From contig JADLBU010000080.1 of NCBI GenBank assembly GCA_020847535.1, forward strand, positions 1 through 64,000: a stretch of 64,000 nt of DNA. Reading direction: 5' to 3'. The position numbers and the translations under genes are program-made. Below the pieces are notes generated by a model. The model did not search any database. It worked only from the letters and a program-made list of their open reading frames with translations, and was not told the DNA's origin. Shown here in pieces: positions 50,286 through 57,884 of the stretch. The DNA comes from Phycisphaerales bacterium. GTDB lineage: Bacteria; Planctomycetota; Phycisphaerae; Phycisphaerales; UBA1924. Positions within the stretch are counted from its first letter, which is position 1, and each line of letters opens with the position of its first letter.

Positions 50286-51848
50286 TCACACGTACAGCCG
50301 ATGCACCACCATCCCCTGCTCGTCGTAGACCGAGCGCCGATCCCAGATCACATCCTGGTTCATCCATGAGCTGATCACGACATCACTCGCGCCCGTCCTG
50401 CCGGCGCCGGTGGGAGGAATGATCGGCCAGTTCCAGAGCATTAAGCCGTGGCGCTTCGGGTCGTCATCGGTAAAGGCGACGATGCGGGCTGGAGAGTTCG
50501 CAAGGGTGGAGGCCAGCTCGATGGTGTGGCGACCGGTGCCATGGATGATGATCGACTTGCCGGCGAGGGTGGCGAGCAGGGCGGCGAGCCGGGCTGCTCC
50601 ATCAGCGGGGACCGCGCCCGAGCCTGCCAGGCGGGCGCCGGCGCTGGTGAAGGCGGGCGTGCGATCCGCGGGCCAGGGGCGCGGGGGCATCGCCGCGGCA
50701 TCCTCGATGATGCGCTCGACCGCGGAGGTGTACTCATCCATCGAGAAGCGGTCTCGCACGCGGGCGTGTGCGGCAGCGCTCAGCTTGGGGATTCCGAAGT
50801 CGATCGCCGAACAGATCGCAGAGGCGAACTGGTTTGCGAGCTGAGGTTTGGTCGGTTGCTCGTCAACATCAACCAGCATTCCAGACACGCCGTGCTCGAC
50901 AAGCGTGCCAGCGCCCGAGGGGGTGCGCGTAATCACGGGCACGCATCCCTGCGCCATCGCCTCCAGGACGGACATGCTCAGGCCCTCGATGCGCGAGGGA
51001 AGCACGAAGACATCGTGCTCCATCAACATGCGCTGGACATCCTCGGGGCGCAGCGGCTCGAGCCGGCGGATGCGGCCCTCGCGATCTGATGAGCGGATCC
51101 CGGCATCGATCTCTGCGCTTGCGGGGCCATCGCCGATGAGGGTGAGGCGGTGATCGATCTTCCCGGCGGCGAGCGCATCGGAGATCGACAAGAGCGACAT
51201 CACGCGCTTGAGGTCGTTCTCCATGCGTCCGGCGTAGATGAGCCGCAGCGGTCGGCCGGTCAATTCCGGTCGGGCGGGAACGACTTTGGGGGCGGCGATC
51301 CCGTGATGGATGGTGCGGATGTCCGCAGCGCGGTACGGGATGCCGGTGCGGAGGCTGGCGGCGATCTGCTCGCTCACGGGCACGAACAGGGAGATCGCCG
51401 GCTCGTAGCGCGCGAGCACCGCGCCGTCGTAGGGGATGGGCGAGTGCTGCCAGCCGACGATGCGGATGCACTCGGGATCGACCATGGAAAGGGCGGCGGC
51501 AATCCCGAAGCAGTCTCCCAGGAGCGTGGGGGCGAGCACGGCGGGTCGGCGGGTGCGGCCGACGAGCATTCGGATCGCATCCCGGTAAATGGGGATGTAG
51601 GGCGCCAGATTCCCGTTGCAGCCCTCGACGGGTGGCAGGTGCGTCAGATCGATGATCGCGGCATTGGGGGGAAGCTGCGGGTGCAGCCGCTGGACACCTG
51701 GATCCTCGCGATGGGACAAGAGGCAGACATCCCTGCCGCGCTGGGCGAGGGCGGCGGCGGTGCGGACGGCCCAGGTGATGACGCCGCCGGCGAACATGCC
51801 GCGGGGGAGAGGGATGAGGAAGGGCGCTGGTGCGGGGGTATTGCTCAT
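50286..51848 (-). CDS. GT4-type glycosyltransferase with extra C-terminal domain
   Basis: 520 aa. LIPLPRGMFAGGVITWAVRT AAAL is the N-terminal Rossmann GGV start; PLRLIYAGRMENDLKRVMSL LSI and VFVLPSRIEGLSMSVLEAMA QGCVPVI are the C-terminal donor-binding core with the E-x7-E motif. Uses a nucleotide sugar for glycan assembly. Residues after about 420 form an additional small domain: GKSIIIHGTGRHTIELASTL, ARIVAFTDDDPKRHGLMLWN W, a Rossmann-like fold of unknown role. Acceptor unknown. Convergent with the pseudopilin gene, 18 bp apart. Confidence 0.86.
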   Translation of the reverse strand: MSNTPAPAPFLIPLPRGMFAGGVITWAVRTAAALAQRGRDVCLLSHREDPGVQRLHPQLPPNAAIIDLTHLPPVEGCNGNLAPYIPIYRDAIRMLVGRTRRPAVLAPTLLGDCFGIAAALSMVDPECIRIVGWQHSPIPYDGAVLARYEPAISLFVPVSEQIAASLRTGIPYRAADIRTIHHGIAAPKVVPARPELTGRPLRLIYAGRMENDLKRVMSLLSISDALAAGKIDHRLTLIGDGPASAEIDAGIRSSDREGRIRRLEPLRPEDVQRMLMEHDVFVLPSRIEGLSMSVLEAMAQGCVPVITRTPSGAGTLVEHGVSGMLVDVDEQPTKPQLANQFASAICSAIDFGIPKLSAAAHARVRDRFSMDEYTSAVERIIEDAAAMPPRPWPADRTPAFTSAGARLAGSGAVPADGAARLAALLATLAGKSIIIHGTGRHTIELASTLANSPARIVAFTDDDPKRHGLMLWNWPIIPPTGAGRTGASDVVISSWMNQDVIWDRRSVYDEQGMVVHRLYV

Positions 51849-52135
51849 CGAGGAGGCGGAACAGTCTTCGGCCGGATGAGCATTCTTGCATCGCCGAACG
51901 TCGCCAAGCCGCTGAATTCAGGATTCTGGACGGGCGACCGATCGTGCAACCCGCAACCACGTCAGCCGATTGAATAGGGAATAGATCGCTCCCGAACGCC
52001 GATGAGGTGGGTAGGCGGCATGATCGGCCTGGCGATGCCCGTGGAGCCGTGGGCATGTATGAAGGACATCGTGGCAGTATTCGGTCCGGGTAGATCGGTC
52101 TGGGTATAGGGTTTTGAGCCTGGCGCAGAGGGAGA
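51849..52135. other. Intergenic region
   Basis: 287 bp between divergent genes; contains neither an RNA gene nor a strong repeat that I can see. Promoters for both sides are expected here. Confidence 0.5.
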
Positions 52136-52621
52136 ATGGGAATCTCATTCGAAGAGCTCCTGGGAAGCATGGGCCGATGGCTTGATCGCGTCGGCGGGGA
52201 GATCGGCTGGCGTTGGCGGGCCAGGTCGATGTCCGGGGGTCTGGGCTCGGGGCGGTTGCGCGAGTACTTCGAGACGGCAAGCGACTGGCTGACCGAGAAA
52301 TGGCGCGCCCTGATGTGGTGGATGCAGGTGCGCGGGATCAACACCGATCGCCTGATACCCGCCGGCCCCGTGTCGTGGAAGAGAATTGCTCGCTAGGGCG
52401 CTGTGGTGCTGGTCGGGATCGTGTGCTTCATACAGATCCCGCGCGCGTGGGCGCCGGAGGAGGCAACGCCGCTGACCGATCAGGATGTCACAGCCCTGGC
52501 ATCGCTGCGGGTGCCGTTCGCCAAGGCCGCCAAGGCCGGAAACCACGCCCCTGAGATCAAGCAGGCCAAGCCCGAGTCCGCCCTCAAGGCGTGGTTGCTG
52601 CAGGCGCTGGGGCTGCGATAG
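52136..52621 (+). pseudogene. Small membrane-protein ORF split by an in-frame TAG
   Basis: Frame 52136-52393 (MGISFEELLGSMGRWLDRVG...RIAR, 86 aa) ends in TAG at 52394-52396, and the same frame runs on as GAVVLVGIVCFIQIPRAWAP...LQALGLR to a stop at 52621. The second piece starts with a transmembrane helix. Read as one protein it would be 161 residues: a basic cytoplasmic part, one helix, then an acidic tail. GTG 52403, 7 nt after the TAG, could restart translation. A nonsense mutation, readthrough or two overlapping genes are all possible. Function unknown. Confidence 0.5.
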
Positions 52622-52651
52622 CTCGCGGGCGGATCGCGTACAATCCGGACC

Positions 52652-54022
52652 ATGGCTCTCACCGACTGGACGATCATCCGGCGATCCTTGACATCGCGGC
52701 TGTTTTCGACGCTGACGACCTCGATCACGGTCGCGGTGGCCGTCGGCCTGCTGCTGGTGCTGCTGGTGATGCGTGAATCGGGGCAGAAGGCCTTCTCGCG
52801 CGGCTCGGGCGACATGCACATGCTGGTCAGCGCGGATGCATCCCCCTTGGTGAGCATCCTGAACGGCGTCTTTTACGCCAACCCGCCTCGGAGGCCCATT
52901 ACCTGGAGCAAGTACGAGCAGCTCGCCAAGTCAGCGCCGTGGGACTATTTCATCCCGACGCAGCAGGGCGACAGCTATCGCGGATCGACTCCGGTCATGG
53001 CGACCACGCCGGAGTTTTTCACCAAGTTCCGGCCCAATCCCGGGGAGGCATGGGAGCTGACCGAGGGCAGGTTCTTCGATAAGTCGTTCGAAGTTGTATT
53101 GGGGTCTGCGGCAGCGCGGAGCACCGGGCTCAAGGTCGGGGACCACATTCATCTCACGCACGGGATCGGCCAGGCAGGGGACGGTGATGGATCCGGGAAC
53201 GCCGGCGCCGCCCACGAGCACGGGGAGTTCGAGTACCACATCGTGGGGATCCTTCGGCCCACGGGCGGCAGCCACGACCGTGCGATGTTCACGAATCTCG
53301 AGAGCACCTGGCTCATCCATGCTCACGATCGACGCGAGCGCGAAGCGCACGCCGAGCACGAAGAACACGCCGAGGGTGAAGAGCACGAACATGCCCACGA
53401 TGACCATGAGCACGGCGATCAGCCCTTGATCACGGCCGCGGACCTCACCGAGGAGGACCGCAAGATCACGGGGATGTACGGCCGGCTGGTGACACGCGCG
53501 GGGTCGGACACGCCGGCGAACCTGCCGCAGGTCTTTGACCAGCTGCGTCGCGACACCACGATCACGGTCGCTGCGCCGCGGCAGGAAATCGACAAGCTGT
53601 TCACCATCGTGGGCAACATCGACCGCATCTTCGTGGGGATGGCGATCGTCGTAATGATCTCCAGCGGCATCGGCATCATGCTCGCCCTCTACAACTCGAT
53701 GGAGCAGCGCCGCCGACAGATCGCGATCCTGCGGGTGATGGGGTGCAGCCAGGGCCGGGTATTCGGGTTGATCGTGACGGAATCGGCGGTTCTGGGGATC
53801 GCCGGGGCGATCCTGGGGGTTCTGGTAAGCCTGGTCGGTGCCCGTGTGGTGGCGGGGATCATGAAGGAGCGGCTGGGGCTGGCGATCGATGCCACGATGC
53901 CGCTTCAGGCGGCCCTGATGGTGGTGGTAGCGGCGATCGCGCTGGCGGCCGCGGCGGGGTTGATTCCGGCGGTGATGGCCTACCGGACGGCGGTGGCGAA
54001 GAATCTGAAGCCCCTGGGCTGA
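52652..54022 (+). CDS. FtsX/MacB-type ABC transporter permease with His-rich loop
   Basis: 456 aa. N-terminal helix (TSITVAVAVGLLLVLLVM) and three C-terminal ones (IFVGMAIVVMISSGIGIMLA L; AVLGIAGAILGVLVSLVGA; AALMVVVAAIALAAAAGLIP) with a large extracytoplasmic domain between them: the FtsX plan. LYNSMEQRRRQIAILRVMGC is the family's conserved coupling stretch. A 32-residue loop (223-254) holds ten His with Glu/Asp, a metal-binding pattern. Resembles the permease of a zinc-linked, Zur-controlled Pseudomonas operon that also carries a DUF3299 gene, from memory. The ATPase is not in this window. Confidence 0.85.
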   Translation: MALTDWTIIRRSLTSRLFSTLTTSITVAVAVGLLLVLLVMRESGQKAFSRGSGDMHMLVSADASPLVSILNGVFYANPPRRPITWSKYEQLAKSAPWDYFIPTQQGDSYRGSTPVMATTPEFFTKFRPNPGEAWELTEGRFFDKSFEVVLGSAAARSTGLKVGDHIHLTHGIGQAGDGDGSGNAGAAHEHGEFEYHIVGILRPTGGSHDRAMFTNLESTWLIHAHDRREREAHAEHEEHAEGEEHEHAHDDHEHGDQPLITAADLTEEDRKITGMYGRLVTRAGSDTPANLPQVFDQLRRDTTITVAAPRQEIDKLFTIVGNIDRIFVGMAIVVMISSGIGIMLALYNSMEQRRRQIAILRVMGCSQGRVFGLIVTESAVLGIAGAILGVLVSLVGARVVAGIMKERLGLAIDATMPLQAALMVVVAAIALAAAAGLIPAVMAYRTAVAKNLKPLG

Positions 54023-54079
54023 TCTTGGTGTGGGGGCGGCTGGTCGGGGTTGTATGGGGCGGATGGCAAGGAGCGTTTG

Positions 54080-55270
54080 ATGCGCGTGTTCTGGCTTATC
54101 GTGGCGCTGCTGGTGGTGGGCGCCGGCGCGACATCGCTGGTATCCGCCAATCGCGCCCGGACCGAGCGAGCCCGTGCGGAGGCGATGCGCGCGGAGGCCG
54201 AGCGGCAGCGCGAGCAAGCACAGGCAGCGCTCGATCGCGCGAACCAGTCAAAGAGCAGCCCCGGAGCGAACGAAGGCGCCTCTGCTCCCGATTCGCCCGC
54301 GAGCACGCCATCGCCCGAGAAGCCTGCGGCAGTCGAACAGCCGAGCCCGGAAGCGAACGCTCAGTCGCAGCCGGCAACCACGACACCGCATTCCGAAGCG
54401 ACCGCATCGCCCATGGGAAGCGATGCCGCAGCACCCGTGAAGGCACAGGAAGAAGAGAAGCCGCCCGCAGCGCCGGCCGTTGCAACACTGCCTCCTGCAA
54501 CAGACGCCCAGCCCGCCGCGAACGAAGAAACGCCCAGTCAGCAGGAGGCGCCGAAGACATCCGAATCGGAGCCGGCTCCCAAGCCGGCTGATCAAGCAGA
54601 GACAACAACGGAGAAGAAGGAGCCAGTCTCTGCGGAACCCGCGGTTGTCACTGTCGTTGAGCCGCCCGCCTCCTCAACCCCCACCTCAACCCCCACCTCA
54701 ACCCCCACCACTACACCCGCCGCACCTGCCGCCGCGACTCCGCCTGCCGCAGACAAGCCCGCCGAAGAGACCGGCCCGATCCCCGCCAAGTTCGAGAAGC
54801 TCGATAACGGCACGCTGAAAGTCGACGACAGGTTCATCGTGAAGGGTGAGGGGACCATCGAGAAGCCCTACGAGGTGACGTGGGACCACCTGATCTCGGC
54901 GAGCGAGATCTACAGCCCGCGCGATGGCAAGAAGCGCCTGCCCGAGCGGGTGACGATGCTGGATGGCAAGATTGTCACGGTCAGCGGGTACATCGCCTTC
55001 CCGATGTATGTCGACAAGCCGCGCGAGCTGCTCTCGATGCTCAACCAGTGGGATGGGTGCTGCATCGGGGTGCCGCCGACGCCCTTCGATGCCATCGAGG
55101 TGCGGCTCAAGGATCCGGTCGAGGGTGAGAATCGATACGCGACCCAGGGGACGGTGACGGGCAAGTTCGAGGTCAAGCCATACCTGACGGGGGACTGGCT
55201 GGTGGGTCTGTACGTCATGGATAACGCGGTGATTTCGAACAAATCGACCGCCGGTTCGAGCCGAAATTGA
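54080..55270 (+). CDS. DUF3299 protein, membrane anchored
   Basis: 396 aa from ATG 54080, AAGGAG six bases upstream. N-terminal helix (RVFWLIVALLVVGAGATSLV SA), a coiled-coil-like basic stretch, then about 180 residues of Pro/Ala/Glu/Thr linker including (T)STPT repeats (54680-54715). The C-terminal DUF3299 domain: VTMLDGKIVTVSGYIAFPMY, NQWDGCCIGVPPTPFDAIEVRL (paired Cys in W-D-G-C-C) and VKPYLTGDWLVGLYVMDNAV. 58 bp after the permease. The pairing of permease and DUF3299 genes is recurrent. Confidence 0.83.
   Translation: MRVFWLIVALLVVGAGATSLVSANRARTERARAEAMRAEAERQREQAQAALDRANQSKSSPGANEGASAPDSPASTPSPEKPAAVEQPSPEANAQSQPATTTPHSEATASPMGSDAAAPVKAQEEEKPPAAPAVATLPPATDAQPAANEETPSQQEAPKTSESEPAPKPADQAETTTEKKEPVSAEPAVVTVVEPPASSTPTSTPTSTPTTTPAAPAAATPPAADKPAEETGPIPAKFEKLDNGTLKVDDRFIVKGEGTIEKPYEVTWDHLISASEIYSPRDGKKRLPERVTMLDGKIVTVSGYIAFPMYVDKPRELLSMLNQWDGCCIGVPPTPFDAIEVRLKDPVEGENRYATQGTVTGKFEVKPYLTGDWLVGLYVMDNAVISNKSTAGSSRN
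54683..54713. repeat. Coding tandem repeat CAACCCCCACCT
   Basis: Three near-exact 12-bp copies in the Pro/Thr linker of the DUF3299 gene encode TSTPTSTPTSTP. Confidence 0.6.
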
Positions 55271-55324
55271 AAACTGGGGAACGGGGAACGGCAGACCGTT
55301 GTTCCGTTGCTCGAAGGCTGCAGG

Positions 55325-55330
55325 TATAGT
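55325..55330 (+). promoter_or_regulatory. Possible -10 box before the serA-like gene
   Basis: TATAGT, 130 bp upstream of the start; the -35 region is poor. Preceded by GGGGAACGGGGAACGG word repeat at about 55275. Confidence 0.3.
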
Positions 55331-55459
55331 GCCCACTCCCCGCGTTTGTTCCCTCACTGACCTTCGACCGATGGTGTGTGCTCGGGAGGGGGCGAACGAA
55401 CCGATATTCCTGAATCATCCTCACCCCCACGCACAGGGGGTTCGACGGGAGCATCGCCG

Positions 55460-56452
55460 GTGAAAATTCTGATCGCCGACAAGTTTGAGAAACCCGGGAT
55501 CGAGGCCCTCAAGTCCATCGGCTGCGATGTCATCTCCGAGCCCGAGGCCGGGGCGAGCGGGCTGGCGCCGGTAATGGAGCGTGTCAACCCGACGGTCCTG
55601 ATCGTGCGGTCGAGCAAGGTCAAGCCGGAGGCGATCCGGGCCGCCAAGGGCCTGAAGCTGATCATCCGGGCGGGCGCCGGCTACGACAACATCGATGTAC
55701 CGACGGCATCGGCGGCGGGTGTGCCGGTGTGCAACTGCCCGGGGATGAACGCGATCGCCGTTGCGGAACTGACGATGGCCCTGCTGCTGTCGCTGGACCG
55801 GCGGGTCTGCGAGCAGACCTCAGCGCTGTTGGGTGGACAGTGGAACAAGAAGGAGTTCGCCAAGGCGCGCGGTCTCAAGGGCATGACGCTTGGGATCGTG
55901 GGCGCGGGGGCGATCGGGCGGGCGGTGCTCAAGCGGGCGCTGGCGTTTGAGATGCACGTGCTCGCCTGGTCGCGATCGATCACCAAGGAGCACGCCTGGG
56001 ACCTGGGCGCGGAGTGGGCGGGAACGGATACACCGTCCTTGTGGGCGATGGCGAGCCGGTGCGATGCGGTGTCGATCCATCTGCCGGCAGCGCCGGACAC
56101 GCGTCAGTTGATCGGTCGGGAGTTCCTGTCGCGTATGAAGCCGGGGTCGTACCTGATCAACACCTCGCGCGGCAGCGTGCTGGATGAGGATGCCCTGCTG
56201 GAGTTCGCGCAGAGCAAGGGCCTTCGGTACGGGGTGGATGTGTACGAGGGCACACCCGCGGAAGCTGCCGGACCGTGGAAGGCCAAGCTGGCTCAGGGGG
56301 ATGGTGGGGTCGTGCGGGTGCTGACGCACCACTGCGGGGCGAGCACGGACCAGGCGCAGAATGCGGTCGCGGATGAGACGGTTCGGATCGTGAGGGTGTT
56401 CAAGGAGAGCGGGCGGGCGGAGAATTGCGTGAACGCGGCGGCGATCGGGTAA
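55460..56452 (+). CDS. serA: D-3-phosphoglycerate dehydrogenase-like 2-hydroxyacid dehydrogenase
   Basis: 330 aa from GTG 55460, GGAG eight bases upstream. NAD-binding Rossmann LGIVGAGAIGRAVLKRALAF (G-x-G-x-x-G), catalytic Arg in LIIRAGAGYDNID, Glu/His in SYLINTSRGSVLDEDALLEF and VRVLTHHCGAST. Lacks the long C-terminal ACT domain, so it is the short form. Would oxidise 3-phosphoglycerate, first step of serine synthesis; serC lies 138 bp downstream. Other hydroxyacid substrates cannot be excluded. Confidence 0.88.
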   Translation: MKILIADKFEKPGIEALKSIGCDVISEPEAGASGLAPVMERVNPTVLIVRSSKVKPEAIRAAKGLKLIIRAGAGYDNIDVPTASAAGVPVCNCPGMNAIAVAELTMALLLSLDRRVCEQTSALLGGQWNKKEFAKARGLKGMTLGIVGAGAIGRAVLKRALAFEMHVLAWSRSITKEHAWDLGAEWAGTDTPSLWAMASRCDAVSIHLPAAPDTRQLIGREFLSRMKPGSYLINTSRGSVLDEDALLEFAQSKGLRYGVDVYEGTPAEAAGPWKAKLAQGDGGVVRVLTHHCGASTDQAQNAVADETVRIVRVFKESGRAENCVNAAAIG

Positions 56453-56456
56453 GACC

Positions 56457-56577
56457 AAATGGGGCAAAGCGGCACATGGGGCACATGCGTCAACCCTCGG
56501 TATGCCGCCCGGTGCTTTCACACGCCCCCGACCTGAAGTTTGCCGTCTGTGCCCCACTTGCCCCCTTTGCCCCATTT
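56457..56577. repeat. 13-bp perfect inverted repeat and TGGGGCA words in the serA-serC gap
   Basis: AAATGGGGCAAAG (56457-56469) and CTTTGCCCCATTT (56565-56577) are exact reverse complements; inside them TGGGGCAC (56477-56484) and GTGCCCCA (56549-56556) nest. The spacer of 95 nt is long. Related words occur at 28707. Confidence 0.65.
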
Positions 56578-56590
56578 CCTATGATCTCCC

Positions 56591-57781
56591 ATGACCACCG
56601 CCCCCTCCGCCCCGAGCATCAAGCCCTCCGTCGCCAAGACCGCCTCCGGTCGGATCTTCAACTTCTCCGCCGGACCCGGCTGCCTGCCTGAGGAAGTGCT
56701 CCAGCAGATCCAGCAGGATGTCCTGAACATCGCCGGATCGGGCATCGGCATCCTCGAGCACAGCCATCGCGGCAAGAACTTCGACAAGGTGCTTGCCGAG
56801 GCCTTCAGCGACTTCCGAAAGATCTCGAACCTGCCCGCGAACTACCAGATCCTGTTCCTGACGGGTGGGGCGACCTCGCAGAACTTCATGGTCCCGGCGA
56901 ACCTCAAGTCCCAGGACCAGGCGGCGGACTACATCACGACTGGCTACTGGGCCGAGAAGGCACTCGAGCACGCCAAGATCTACGGCGCGCTGCACGAGGC
57001 GGGGACCAGCAAGGACAAGAACCACTCGTACATCCCGACCGATTCGCAGATCAAGTACTCGGGGAACCCCGCGTACATCCACTTCTGCTCGAACAACACG
57101 ATCTACGGGACCGAGTGGCACGAGATCGACGCCTCGGGGAAGAACACCTGGCAGCAGCGCGATCCCAAGGCGCCGGCCGGCGTGCCGCTGGTCTGCGATA
57201 TGTCCAGCGACATCTACTCGCGGCCGGTGGATTTCACCAAGTACGGCCTGGTGTACGCCGGGGCGCAGAAGAACCTGGGCGCTGCGGGCACGACCGTCAT
57301 AGTGATCCGGGATGACCTGCTCAAGCGCAAGCCGCGCGAGCTGCCCTGGATGCTGCAGTACGACACGTTTGCCAAGGATGAGAGCCGCCCCAACACCCCG
57401 CCGGTGTTCGCGATCTACATCTGCGGGCTGGTCTTCAAGTGGATCCTGGCTCAGGCTCAGGATGGCCGGCACTGCCTGGATGTCCTCCACGAGCGCAACA
57501 TCCGCAAGGCCGGGCACATCTATGCCGCCCTGGATTCGACAGCCTTCTACAAGGGCCACGCTGAGAAGAACTCGCGCAGCCTCATGAACCTGACGTTCAA
57601 GTGCCCCACTCCCGAACTGGACGACCGGTTCTGCAAGGAGGCGGGCGCGGAGGGCATGGATGGCCTCAAGGGCCACCGCTCGACGGGCGGCATGCGGGCG
57701 AGCATGTACAACGCGATGCCCGAGGATGGCTGCAAGGCTCTGGCGGACTTCATGCGTGAGTTCGCCCGCAAGAACGGCTGA
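56591..57781 (+). CDS. serC: Phosphoserine aminotransferase
   Basis: 396 aa. RIFNFSAGPGCLPEEVLQQI, then the family block SGIGILEHSHRGKNFDKVLA EA, NYQILFLTGGATSQNFMVPANL and the PLP lysine in GLVYAGAQKNLGAAGTTVIVI. SLMNLTFKCPTPELDDRFCK EA and GMDGLKGHRSTGGMRASMYN AMPEDGCKALADFM close it. Makes phosphoserine from phosphohydroxypyruvate. Transcribed with the serA-like gene, separated by the word-repeat gap. A strong bidirectional hairpin ends it. Confidence 0.95.
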   Translation: MTTAPSAPSIKPSVAKTASGRIFNFSAGPGCLPEEVLQQIQQDVLNIAGSGIGILEHSHRGKNFDKVLAEAFSDFRKISNLPANYQILFLTGGATSQNFMVPANLKSQDQAADYITTGYWAEKALEHAKIYGALHEAGTSKDKNHSYIPTDSQIKYSGNPAYIHFCSNNTIYGTEWHEIDASGKNTWQQRDPKAPAGVPLVCDMSSDIYSRPVDFTKYGLVYAGAQKNLGAAGTTVIVIRDDLLKRKPRELPWMLQYDTFAKDESRPNTPPVFAIYICGLVFKWILAQAQDGRHCLDVLHERNIRKAGHIYAALDSTAFYKGHAEKNSRSLMNLTFKCPTPELDDRFCKEAGAEGMDGLKGHRSTGGMRASMYNAMPEDGCKALADFMREFARKNG

Positions 57782-57810
57782 TCCTTTCAGGTTCGGTTTC
57801 GGCACGAAAA

Positions 57811-57844
57811 AAACCATGCCCGGTCGCATGACCGGGCATGGTTT
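57811..57844. terminator. Bidirectional terminator between serC and the protease gene
   Basis: AAACCATGCCCGGTC (57811-57825) pairs perfectly with GACCGGGCATGGTTT (57830-57844), a 15-bp stem with loop GCAT. GAAAAAAA precedes and GTTTG follows, so it works on both strands for the convergent genes. Confidence 0.92.
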
Positions 57845-57856
57845 GCATTGTATTCG

Positions 57857-57878
57857 CCGATGCCTGATGCCCAGTGCC
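57857..57878. repeat. GATGCC-family repeat beyond serC
   Basis: CCGATGCCTGATGCCCAGTG CC, nearly the same as the block at 23844-23865 in the ribosomal operon. Confidence 0.65.
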
Positions 57879-57884
57879 TTCGTC

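Noticed and set aside
55405-55445. CCCCCACGCACAGGGGG hairpin as a riboswitch before the serA-like gene
   Set aside because: Only a 6-bp stem with no known aptamer consensus; insufficient.
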